A program made the position numbers and the translations under genes. A stretch of 64,000 nt of DNA from Gracilibacillus caseinilyticus (GTDB taxonomy: Bacteria; Bacillota; Bacilli; Bacillales; Amphibacillaceae): the NCBI RefSeq assembly GCF_022919115.1, contig NZ_CP095072.1, positions 806,001-870,000 on the forward strand. Direction: 5' to 3'. The notes beneath the pieces were generated by a model, which saw only the letters and a list, made by a program, of their open reading frames with translations, was not told where the DNA came from and searched no databases. This document shows positions 44,866 to 52,401 of this stretch, piece after piece (the stretch's first letter is position 1; every line of letters begins with the position of its first letter).

Positions 44866-45040
44866 GAAGCTGATCTGTTTTCATGCGTTTTACTCTTTTC
44901 CTAACCTTCTTACGCATGAAGTGAACATGTTTTCATGCATTTCACCCTTTTTCCAATCTCCTTACACATGAAGTTGACCTGCCTTCATGCGTTTCACTCT
45001 TTTCCCTATCAATTTCCGACCGAAGTTCACTTATTTTATT
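44866..45040. repeat. Three exact-period 52-bp tandem repeats downstream of the osmolyte operon
   Basis: Units start at 44866, 44918 and 44970, each exactly 52 bp and opening GAAG; a fourth partial unit starts at 45022. Identity is moderate and spread over the unit. Each contains a small inverted repeat such as ATGAAG...CTTCAT (44968-44989 region). The rotated unit matches the array at 22785-22985 (CGAAGTTCACTT versus CGAAAGTCACTT). Confidence 0.75.
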
Positions 45041-45123
45041 GACCCGATAAATACCAACTCCAGTTCCTTTTTCACCAAGCAGCCTATCCCATGTTACAAT
45101 AACAAAAGAAAGAGGTGAACGTA

Positions 45124-45543
45124 TTGAACAAAATTTTCGATCATATGGGAGTAGCTGTTAGAGACTTAGAAGGTTCGATTCATTTTTATTTACATACATT
45201 GGGCGGGAACTTGATTGATCGTTATCGAAGTGAAGCAAAAGGAGTCGAAAGTGAAATAGCTATTATCGAGATTAATGGTACACGAACAGAATTATTAATG
45301 CCGACCAACAACTCTACGTCCCCCATCGCCCGATTTATTAAGCAAAAAGGCAAAGGTGTTCATCATATTGCCTACAAGGTCGATGATCTGGACCAAGCGA
45401 TCGCAGAATTGAAACAGCAAGGAATACGAGTAATGGAAGACACAAGAAGAATCAACAAACATGGAAGAAGACTGATTTACTTAAATCCCGCAGACACAGA
45501 GGGCACAATCATTGAGTATTGTGATTACCCACACAAACAATGA
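45124..45543 (+). CDS. VOC-superfamily protein (methylmalonyl-CoA epimerase-like)
   Basis: A 139-residue protein, best started at TTG 45124, 6 bases after AGAGGTG. It is a single two-module VOC fold with metal ligands at FDHMGVAV (His), TRTELLMP (Glu), VHHIAYKV (His) and GTIIEYCD (Glu), the pattern of methylmalonyl-CoA epimerase. No methylmalonyl-CoA mutase gene is near, so the substrate assignment is uncertain; a lactoylglutathione-lyase-like or unknown role is equally possible. The amidase gene follows 16 bp downstream and is probably co-transcribed. Confidence 0.8.
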   Translation: MNKIFDHMGVAVRDLEGSIHFYLHTLGGNLIDRYRSEAKGVESEIAIIEINGTRTELLMPTNNSTSPIARFIKQKGKGVHHIAYKVDDLDQAIAELKQQGIRVMEDTRRINKHGRRLIYLNPADTEGTIIEYCDYPHKQ

Positions 45544-45558
45544 AAGGAGTATTCACGA

Positions 45559-46974
45559 ATGATAAACACTGATGAAATACTCAGTTTAGATGCATTAGGT
45601 CAGAAAGCGTTACTCGATCGCAAACAGATTACACCGTCTGAACTGACCGATTTTTATATTAACCGCATTCAAGCAGATAACCCTTCATTAAATGCGATCG
45701 TAACAGAAACATTTGAGCAAGCCCGAAAGAATGCGCAAGAAGTAAATCTTACTGACAGTGCGGTTGCAGGGCTTCCCTTTCTGATCAAAGATTTAAATGC
45801 TGTAAAAGGGGTAAGATTTACGCATGGTTCCAGAATTTTAAAGGATTTTGCTGCTCCTGCAGATGACGAGTACACCCTGCGCTATCAACGAGCAGGACTG
45901 ATTTCATTAGGTAAAACAAACACACCAGAATTTGGACTGTTGCCTACAACAGAGCCGGAACTTTTTGGTCCAACCAAAAATCCGTGGGACCATTCCCGGT
46001 CACCAGGGGGATCAAGCGGTGGTTCGGCAGCTGCAGTAGCGGCAGGACTTATTCCTTTCGCACATGCGAATGACGGTGGTGGATCGATTCGAATACCTGC
46101 TTCTTCTTGTGGACTTTTCGGATTAAAACCAAGTAGAGGAAGGTTGCCATATTCACCATATGTTAATCATTTGGCGATCAACCATGCATTGACACGATCC
46201 GTCCGAGACAGTGCAGCATTATTGGATGTAATCAAAGGAGGAGATAAGCAATCACTCTATCCAAGCTACTCTAATCAAACGTCCTTCTTAGAGAGCGTGA
46301 AGCGTTCGCCTCGCAAACTTAAAATAGCGGTAGGTTACCAAACAGAAGACATTGCATTTGATGAAGCTACCAAACAAAATATGGAGGAAACTACCCGATT
46401 GCTGGAAGACTTGGGGCATGAGGTACATCATGTGATGCCTACACTAGATTATGCACAATTAGCACATCACTTTATTAATATTTGGCTTGCAACAGGATCT
46501 GTCACTATTCAACATCTTGCCAATATGGCTCATCAAGAACCGACACAAGCTAACCTGGAGCCACTGTCTTATCAGATTCTGCAATTTGGCAAGCAGCTGA
46601 CAGCATTTGAATACGAGGAATCACGGGTCTTCATGCAGATCGAAGCGCAAAAGCTTTTATCGTTCTTTGATACTTACGATATGTGGATGACACCAACATT
46701 AAATCAGCTGCCTGTCCAACTCGGAACCTTGTCTCAAGAGGGTACTGCCTATCAAATCATGCTTAAAAACATGACGGATTACAATCCATTTATGCCGCTG
46801 GCCAACGCAACCGGTCAGCCAGCTATGAGTGTACCTACAAGCTTTACCAAGGGAGAAATACCAATTGGCACGCATTTCATAGGAAGACCCGGTGAAGAAG
46901 CCGTTCTCTTACAGCTTGGTGCACAACTGGAAAAAGAAAATCCTTGGTTCCATCGCTACGCCAAATTTAATTGA
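45559..46974 (+). CDS. Amidase, amidase-signature family
   Basis: A 471-residue enzyme with the Ser-cisSer-Lys triad motifs: [13 protein letters not shown] (Lys), [14 protein letters not shown] (cis-Ser) and [23 protein letters not shown] (nucleophile Ser). The family hydrolyses amides, including GatA in tRNA transamidation. It is not next to gatC or gatB, lacks a signal peptide and is a stand-alone amidase of unknown substrate. Its last bases overlap the end of the convergent phosphodiesterase gene by 8 bp. Confidence 0.92.
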   Translation: MINTDEILSLDALGQKALLDRKQITPSELTDFYINRIQADNPSLNAIVTETFEQARKNAQEVNLTDSAVAGLPFLIKDLNAVKGVRFTHGSRILKDFAAPADDEYTLRYQRAGLISLGKTNTPEFGLLPTTEPELFGPTKNPWDHSRSPGGSSGGSAAAVAAGLIPFAHANDGGGSIRIPASSCGLFGLKPSRGRLPYSPYVNHLAINHALTRSVRDSAALLDVIKGGDKQSLYPSYSNQTSFLESVKRSPRKLKIAVGYQTEDIAFDEATKQNMEETTRLLEDLGHEVHHVMPTLDYAQLAHHFINIWLATGSVTIQHLANMAHQEPTQANLEPLSYQILQFGKQLTAFEYEESRVFMQIEAQKLLSFFDTYDMWMTPTLNQLPVQLGTLSQEGTAYQIMLKNMTDYNPFMPLANATGQPAMSVPTSFTKGEIPIGTHFIGRPGEEAVLLQLGAQLEKENPWFHRYAKFN

Positions 46975-47848
46975 TTGAATGAAACACATTCAAACGATTT
47001 TCTTTTATGTCATATAACCGATCAGGATAGTCGGTAAAAATACCGTCTATCCCCCATTCAATTAACCGTTTCATATCTGCCTCATCATTCACTGTATATG
47101 TATGAACCAGTAAGCCATTTCGATGAAGATGTCTGATTAATCGCTGATTTAATTTCTGATATGGCAGCCCCACCCCAACCGCGTATTTTCGAATTTTCTT
47201 ATAATTAGCAAACAGCATTTTATTTTTCCCCAGCAATTGAATCAAAGGCAGCGAAGGATATTGTTCATATATTTTTTGCAGCACTGCACTGTCAAAAGAC
47301 TGAATGATAACTGCATTTTTCTCTATTAATTGATAATCCTCTAATGTCTGTAATAATAGATCTGCTGAAGCGGCATTTTTGATTTCAATATAGTATTTGG
47401 TGCTTGTCCCAAAATGATCAAAAATATCTGTTAACTTAGGAACTCTTACTTGTTCATAACGCTTATCCGCCTGATCAGGATAAGCTTGGTTGAACCATGA
47501 GCCTGCATCCAATTTATCGATTTCTGCATGTTTCATTTCCTGAATAAAACCTTCTCCATCAGTTGTTCTGGCAACATCCTCATCATGCATCGCTACTAAT
47601 ACATCATCTGAAGTCATATGCACATCAATTTCTAAAAAATCTGCTTCCATTTCACCTGCTATTTGATAGGCAATCATCGTATGCTCTGGAGCATAGCCTG
47701 ACGCGCCACGATGCGCAATATTCAGAACACCTGACCCAAAGTTCTTCGGCTCCAGTGCTTCACTCGTCATACTTGACTCAACCATATAATACAAACAAAG
47801 TACGGCTAATGCTACAATTCCCATCAACCAGCCATTCTGTTTCTTCAA
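46967..47848 (-). CDS. Glycerophosphodiester phosphodiesterase, membrane-anchored
   Basis: A 293-residue protein with an N-terminal signal anchor (residues about 7-25) and a GDPD TIM barrel. It shows the catalytic motif NIAHRGASGYAPEHTMIAY, metal ligands FLEIDVHMTSDD and the second His in MHDEDVARTTDG, and YYIEIK. It splits glycerophosphodiesters from lipid turnover into glycerol 3-phosphate and an alcohol, outside the membrane. The Asn/Tyr in GVGLPYQKLN and EWGIDGIFTDYPDRL complete the barrel. Extracellular orientation is inferred. Confidence 0.92.
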   Translation of the reverse strand: MKKQNGWLMGIVALAVLCLYYMVESSMTSEALEPKNFGSGVLNIAHRGASGYAPEHTMIAYQIAGEMEADFLEIDVHMTSDDVLVAMHDEDVARTTDGEGFIQEMKHAEIDKLDAGSWFNQAYPDQADKRYEQVRVPKLTDIFDHFGTSTKYYIEIKNAASADLLLQTLEDYQLIEKNAVIIQSFDSAVLQKIYEQYPSLPLIQLLGKNKMLFANYKKIRKYAVGVGLPYQKLNQRLIRHLHRNGLLVHTYTVNDEADMKRLIEWGIDGIFTDYPDRLYDIKENRLNVFHSIN

Positions 47849-48003
47849 ACCACATTCCTCCGTCTACTGTATATTAAAACAAATAAAGGTATAGCAACTA
47901 TTTTTTCTCATGAATGATGAAAATATCTACATAAAACATATGAATATCGTACAGACTATATGCAGAAATTCAACAGAACCTTTAACTGGCGGGAGCACAT
48001 GTA

Positions 48004-48540
48004 ATAAAACGAAAATACAAAAATGATCCAATCACTAATGAACCATTACTACAAGAAGATCACACTCCGCTTTTCACAACATTAGATGAGAATGTATCCT
48101 ATGTTTTAATATATTGGAGCAAAGTACAGATTTACTGACAAGACACTTTAAAATCGGATCATATCAACAGGTAGGTACGGTTTTAGGAACAATGCCTATT
48201 CTTACCATTACATACTTAGAACTAATTAATATGCTGGGGATTTCACATATTGAAAAATCAAAAAAGGGCCAAAAGTGGTATTATCAAGAGGGGGGGCTAG
48301 CAAGTTTTTAAGATTATGTACTCGCGTCCGGAATAGCAAAACTATTAAAATTAAAAAACGATAAAACCATTTCGATTCCATTAACGATGTTAATATTTTT
48401 TGGGAGAATGAATGCCACCCCAAATACATTTGAATCATACACCTTTATCGAAGGAGTTACTCGCGCTTTCTGTATCTGTCACTATTCTGATTCCGGGCAG
48501 CATTCTATTGCGTTTCTTCATACGAGGTAACTCCCGCTAA
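48004..48540 (+). pseudogene. Remnant of spore-germination gerA/gerB-type genes
   Basis: A decayed germinant-receptor locus. A GGGAG site precedes ATA AAA CGA, probably a lost ATG, and reads KRKYKNDPITNEPLL...PLFTTLDENVSYV, the N terminus of a GerA-family subunit. A frameshift near 48110 is needed to continue ILEQSTDLLTRHFKIG. A second open part later reads YVLASGIAKLLKLKND and IPLTMLIFFGRM, like the C-terminal helices of a GerB permease, and another shift gives LLALSVSVTILIPGSILL ending at TAA 48540. Stops and shifts interrupt every frame. The middle (VGTVLGTMPILTITYLEL) is unassigned. Confidence 0.7.
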
Positions 48541-48542
48541 TA

Positions 48543-49109
48543 TCAGCTCCATCTGTTGATCGGGGCTGGGGGATTATTTTTTAGCCGATCAAGGAGTTGA
48601 GCTGCTTCTGATTCTAATATAATCAACTCTTTAAAAGCTGGTTTCACAAATCCTTGCTCTACCATATGATCAAACAATGTTAACAATGGATCATAATAAC
48701 GATTAATATTCAAAAGGGCGCACGGCTTCTGATGATAGCCAATTTGCTGCCAAGTAAAAACTTCAAACCATTCTTCTAAAGTTCCCGTTCCACCAGGAAG
48801 AGCAATAAAACCGTCTGCAAGGTCTGCCATCATCGCTTTGCGTTCATGCATTGTTTTAACAATATGTAATTCTGTTAATTTCTCATGAGCTATTTCATAG
48901 TTCATTAACTTCTCTGGGAGGACACCAATTGCTATACCCCCTGCCTCTAACACACCATCTGCAACCGCTCCCATACAACCTACATTTGACCCTCCATACA
49001 CTAAGCCAATACCATTCTTCGCTAATTGTTTCCCGAGATTTTTAGACTCTTTTATGTACATTGGATCCACTCCATTACTTGCGCCACAAAAAACTGCTAC
49101 AGTCTTCAT
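48543..49109 (-). CDS. LOG-family phosphoribohydrolase (YvdD-like)
   Basis: A 188-residue enzyme from ATG 49109, matching the family start MKTVAVFCGAS; the GTG at 49124 overlaps the ribosome binding site. LOG motifs are present: LVYGGSNVGCMGAVADGVLEAGG, HERKAMMADLADGFIALPGGTGTLEEWFE with the catalytic PGGxGTxxE, and HQKPCALLN. It releases the nucleobase from a nucleoside 5'-monophosphate; in plants this makes active cytokinin. In Bacillus it probably acts on AMP-like nucleotides in purine housekeeping. It stands alone next to the ger pseudogene. Confidence 0.9.
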   Translation of the reverse strand: MKTVAVFCGASNGVDPMYIKESKNLGKQLAKNGIGLVYGGSNVGCMGAVADGVLEAGGIAIGVLPEKLMNYEIAHEKLTELHIVKTMHERKAMMADLADGFIALPGGTGTLEEWFEVFTWQQIGYHQKPCALLNINRYYDPLLTLFDHMVEQGFVKPAFKELIILESEAAQLLDRLKNNPPAPINRWS

Positions 49110-49148
49110 ATCTTTTTCACTCACCTATTTCCAATTTGTTTACTTGTC

Positions 49149-49625
49149 CTAGAAGGTAATCCCTAACACATCTTTCATATCCTCTAATAACTCCTGGTGA
49201 TGCGTCACTGAAATCAATGGATAACTATCCACACTCTTCGCATCATAACTAAACAATATTGTACCATCTTCTAAAAATTGAAAAGCATAGTCACCACGTT
49301 GATTATTTATTTTATCATCCATATAAAAACCGAACATATAATAGTTGTCCTGATTTTCCAGTATATTAATTAATTCTTCATTATTAATCTGCTCTGCTTT
49401 CATTCCTTCAATCATCGTTAAGATCTTTTTTATTTTTTCATCATCTTCAATTGGCTTGGAGAGTTTTTCGGAAGTGAAATTATTTTCCACTTTCTGGACA
49501 AATAAGGTATTTGCGAAATTTTTATTTTTAAATTCAACTGTTTGTTCGTTCCATGTACAGGCCGATAATATGCACAAAAGTATGATAATAAGTAAGACAA
49601 ATACCTTTTTCAACCTTCCTTTCAC
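49149..49625 (-). CDS. Lipoprotein of unknown function
   Basis: A 158-residue protein with a lipoprotein signal (VFVLLIIILLCILSAC, Cys about residue 23). The mature part is mixed alpha/beta with no motif I recognise; it contains EKLSKPIEDDEKIKKILTMIEGMKAEQ and GDYAFQFLEDGTILFSYDA, somewhat like the DUF5301/peptidase-inhibitor-like lipoproteins of Bacilli. It has its own site AAAGGAAGG. It is 40 bp upstream of the LOG gene on the same strand, so a short operon is possible. Confidence 0.65.
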   Translation of the reverse strand: MKGRLKKVFVLLIIILLCILSACTWNEQTVEFKNKNFANTLFVQKVENNFTSEKLSKPIEDDEKIKKILTMIEGMKAEQINNEELINILENQDNYYMFGFYMDDKINNQRGDYAFQFLEDGTILFSYDAKSVDSYPLISVTHHQELLEDMKDVLGITF

Positions 49626-49830
49626 TCCTTCCTTTATCCAACTGATCTTCTTGATAATAAGACTTTTCTACTGATCATTCAGTTACCAAATTAATAGAAA
49701 AAATCGCTCCTATTTTCATGACCTTCGAAGCAAATCATTGTGTTAATCAGAATAAAAACTTAGACTTTGGACCCAACATCAATTATACCTTTTATTGGGA
49801 TAACATTCAAAATATTACATTACCCGTGTG

Positions 49831-49877
49831 AAAAGGTGAAGACATGCAACACATATCAACGAATGTCTTCACCTTTT
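49831..49877 (-). terminator. Terminator of spo0M
   Basis: AAAAGGTGAAGACAT pairs perfectly with ATGTCTTCACCTTTT around a 17-base loop; the minus strand arm ends in TTTT followed by CACACG, so the U-tract is short. Confidence 0.7.
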
Positions 49878-49880
49878 GCA

Positions 49881-50648
49881 TTATGAACTGTATTGGCTAA
49901 TAATTGCTCTTAATCGGTCAGCTATAAAACCAGTACCTCGTTCAAGATCTTGTTTAGTAAACGGTACGCGTACTTTTGATTCATCTACATCTAATGCTTC
50001 TGCAAATAACCCACCTAGACCTTTCGCAGCTCGGTCTACTTCTATCACCAGTTCAACACCATTTTCTGATACAGAGGTAAAAACAACCTCTAGTTCATCT
50101 ATATCTCCACGGAATTCTGTTACTGGTCTGAATTCGAATTCCTGTAAATAACCATAACGTTTGGAAAATTCCATATTCACTTTGCGTAATTCAAATTGCA
50201 TCTCTTGGATAATAGCATCTAATACATGACTCATTCCTTGATGCGGAGATACATCTAAATAATCCCTATCCTCTGGGTCAATTGCTTGTGGTATATCTAA
50301 ACCAGTTTGTACCCATACTCTTGTACGGTTAATAGTCGGAGGTGTTTTGACTGGTAAAGAAAAAGAAAAAGGCAATTCCATATATTCCTCTTCGTGAATG
50401 GTAAAGGAATCCTCAATCACATGACGGTGCAGTATAACATTTTCATAATACTTTTTATCATCACCACGCTCACGTAACGCTTCTGTCATTACAAACAGAT
50501 TAATCCGGTCAATTTGCTGCTCAGTTCGACCACCTTTAATGACCACTTTCCCATACAGATCCTCTCCGGCTCCCAGACTATCATTCGTAATGATCGTATC
50601 CACTTCAGCACTTCCGATTCCAGCACTCGCTAATAATTTTTTGAACAT
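49881..50648 (-). CDS. spo0M: Sporulation-control protein Spo0M
   Basis: A 255-residue protein from ATG 50648, 8 bases after GGAGGG. It has the arrestin-like Spo0M domain (MFKKLLASAGIGSAEVDTIITNDSLGAGEDLYGKVVIKGGRTEQQIDRINLFV, with PFSFSLPVKTPPTI and VWVQTGLDIPQAIDP) and the C-terminal tail with FADALDVDESKVRVPFTKQDLERG-like sequence. In Bacillus subtilis Spo0M is under SigH and SigW control and influences stage 0 of sporulation and cytokinesis. It stands alone, and supports a spore-forming host. Confidence 0.95.
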   Translation of the reverse strand: MFKKLLASAGIGSAEVDTIITNDSLGAGEDLYGKVVIKGGRTEQQIDRINLFVMTEALRERGDDKKYYENVILHRHVIEDSFTIHEEEYMELPFSFSLPVKTPPTINRTRVWVQTGLDIPQAIDPEDRDYLDVSPHQGMSHVLDAIIQEMQFELRKVNMEFSKRYGYLQEFEFRPVTEFRGDIDELEVVFTSVSENGVELVIEVDRAAKGLGGLFAEALDVDESKVRVPFTKQDLERGTGFIADRLRAIISQYSS

Positions 50649-50822
50649 CAACAAAACCCTCCGCCTTTACTTAATTTATTTCGCTTCCTAAATAAATACG
50701 AATATTATGATCCATTCGTTTCAGTTTTCATCGTTTTTTAAAATAAATGTAATATACTTTACAAGTTCACTTTAAAAAACATACTTTTACGCAAAAATAT
50801 GAACAGACAATCAAAATATGTA

Positions 50823-50856
50823 AAAGAACAAGGATTTGCTATAATCCTTGTTCTTT
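50823..50856 (-). terminator. Terminator of the NTF2-like gene
   Basis: AAAGAACAAGGATT pairs exactly with AATCCTTGTTCTTT around a 6-base loop; on the minus strand it is followed by TACATATT. The T-tract is weak on both sides. Confidence 0.65.
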
Positions 50857-50895
50857 CCTTTATCACACCATATTCCTAATTACTGCTAAAATGTT

Positions 50896-51336
50896 TTATA
50901 ATTGACTTCTTAATTCATTCGTCATTTCCTCCACTAACTCTGGACGTCCATGGAATTGTGCAGGTGTATTTTGAAATAGTTTGACTTTCCACTGCTCTTT
51001 CTCTCTCACTGCTAATAAAGACTGATGCGCATTTAGATCTGGCTTAATATCTTCTTCTCCAACCGGAACCATACCAGCTATGGAGCGTAACAGAGCAGTA
51101 TTAGCATCAAGTAGCTCTGTCGTTTTCACGATATAGACAAATGGGGCCGTCGGATGGTCTTTAAATATTGGAGCTACGTGATCATAAATTTGCTCTTTGC
51201 CATGCTCCTGGCTACCATCAAAGCCGATAATTTCACCCTTATCTGCAAATAAAGCAGCGAAATCAGCGGCGTTCTGTTTATTCCACGCTTGAATCAACTG
51301 ATCATATAAAGACTCTACCTTCTTAATTTCTGTCAT
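50896..51336 (-). CDS. SgcJ/EcaC-type NTF2-like (DUF4440) protein
   Basis: A 146-residue cytoplasmic protein with a cone-shaped NTF2 fold: VESLYDQLIQAWNKQNAADFAALFADKGEIIGFDGSQEHGKEQI, LLDANTALLRSIAGMVP and HQSLLAVREKEQWKVKLFQNTPAQFHGRPE. The family is annotated as SgcJ/EcaC oxidoreductases, but most members are uncharacterised; no cofactor site is visible. It has a GGAGGG site and appears monocistronic. Confidence 0.85.
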   Translation of the reverse strand: MTEIKKVESLYDQLIQAWNKQNAADFAALFADKGEIIGFDGSQEHGKEQIYDHVAPIFKDHPTAPFVYIVKTTELLDANTALLRSIAGMVPVGEEDIKPDLNAHQSLLAVREKEQWKVKLFQNTPAQFHGRPELVEEMTNELRSQL

Positions 51337-51409
51337 GAAAACCCTCCTATATCGTCTTTGATAAAAGCATAATCTATTTTTGTTTTGTCTACAATCGTAA
51401 CCCCTTGCA

Positions 51410-51492
51410 GCTAAAAAACCGGGTATAAACCGGCTCGTTCCTACTTAACAGAAGTATATACAACTTCCTTTAATACGGATTATAAGAACCCA
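51410..51492. repeat. Remnant of the dispersed hairpin element head
   Basis: ACCGGGTATAAACCGGCTCGTTCCTACTTAAC...TATATACAACTTCC and AATACGGATTATAAG resemble the head and terminal repeat of the elements at 24766 and 36555. No P or Q hairpin follows. The remaining sequence to 51752 holds only a short frame encoding a possible membrane-peptide remnant (51645-51680 region), without a usable start. Confidence 0.5.
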
Positions 51493-51752
51493 TACTACAT
51501 CTTGAGGGTGATGCCTTCTGCAATTTGCCTTTATGAAGATATACATATTCTCTTCCAGATACGACACCGATTTATATGTTTTTAGTTTCGTTTACAGGTA
51601 TTATTTTGTTCATGGAGGAAGGTATCTTAATTCTTTTTTTAGGACTGATTTTTTACTTTCCATATGGAATAAAAAGATGATATCAACAGGATATATTTTG
51701 TTATGTTATTTTTTAATTTATCAATAGTGGGGGATCAGGAAAGGATTATTTC

Positions 51753-52093
51753 CTATTTTGTTTCCAATTTCAAGTTACCAATGGCTGATGGTTTTTGCTT
51801 TGCCATTAATCCTCTTATACAACGGTAATAGAGGTGCTGGTTTAAAGTATTTTTTTTACATATTCTACCCCCTGCACAGTATTTTACTTTATTTGATAGG
51901 TTTACTGTTAAATCAATAGTGAGTATAATAGCTTTTCTTACTATAGGTGGTAGCGTCATCAATGTATCTAGCTGATTCAACAATTCATCTAACTCTTGTG
52001 AGATCTTGACCAACTCATTATATTCCATAGCATTCTCGTAAGAGTTGTACATTTTCATTCTATTTTTTCTTCTAGGCAATTTACAGTAGGCAA
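51753..52093 (-). pseudogene. Spo0E-family phosphatase-like gene, apparently frameshifted
   Basis: The minus-strand frame encodes YNELVKISQELDELLNQLDTL, the SQELD signature of small Spo0E/Rap-like phosphatases that dephosphorylate Spo0A~P. A strong GGAGG with TTG 52093 after 6 bases starts MPTVNCLEEKIE, the expected N terminus, but this runs into a stop after six A at 52063-52068. The signature lies in another frame, open from TTG 52079 without a good site. One indel at the A-run joins them. The C-terminal extension beyond residue 60 is unusual for the family. Sequence error, decay or programmed slippage are all possible. Confidence 0.6.
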
Positions 52094-52328
52094 ATACAAC
52101 CTCCTCTCAGAAGAAAATTGATAATTAAATATAACGTTTTAGCATGTTGCTGAACAGTGTTTAACAGTTGCTCATATAATACCTCAGATAACCTAAAATG
52201 TCGAATAGCATAAAAAAATGACGATAGAAAAAATATCGCACTGGAAACGAACAGCATAAAAACATCAACAGCCCCATCAATATGTTACGGTATCTTTATA
52301 TAAGGCTTCCAATTGTATTTGTAATCAT
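52094..52328. other. Intergenic region between the Spo0E-like gene and the surface-protein terminator
   Basis: AT-rich sequence with the promoter region of the Spo0E-like gene near 52130-52180. I see no ORF, repeat or hairpin of note before the surface-protein terminator. Confidence 0.4.
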
Positions 52329-52374
52329 AAAAAAAGCATCACTTCCGTCGCTCAATCAACAGAAGTGATGCTTT
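52329..52374 (-). terminator. Terminator of the surface-protein gene
   Basis: AAAGCATCACTTC pairs exactly with GAAGTGATGCTTT; the minus-strand end is TTTTTTTATG. Confidence 0.9.
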
Positions 52375-52401
52375 GATATGTTTATAATATATACATTATA
52401 C

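Noticed and set aside
44866..45040. Possible CRISPR array
   Set aside because: Entire 52-bp units repeat, without variable spacers, and no cas genes are in the window.
51533..51727. A 64-codon frame and an alternative frame reading GIILFMEEGILILFLGLIF
   Set aside because: The alternative could be a membrane-peptide remnant, but neither frame has a usable start and both are short; not called as a gene.
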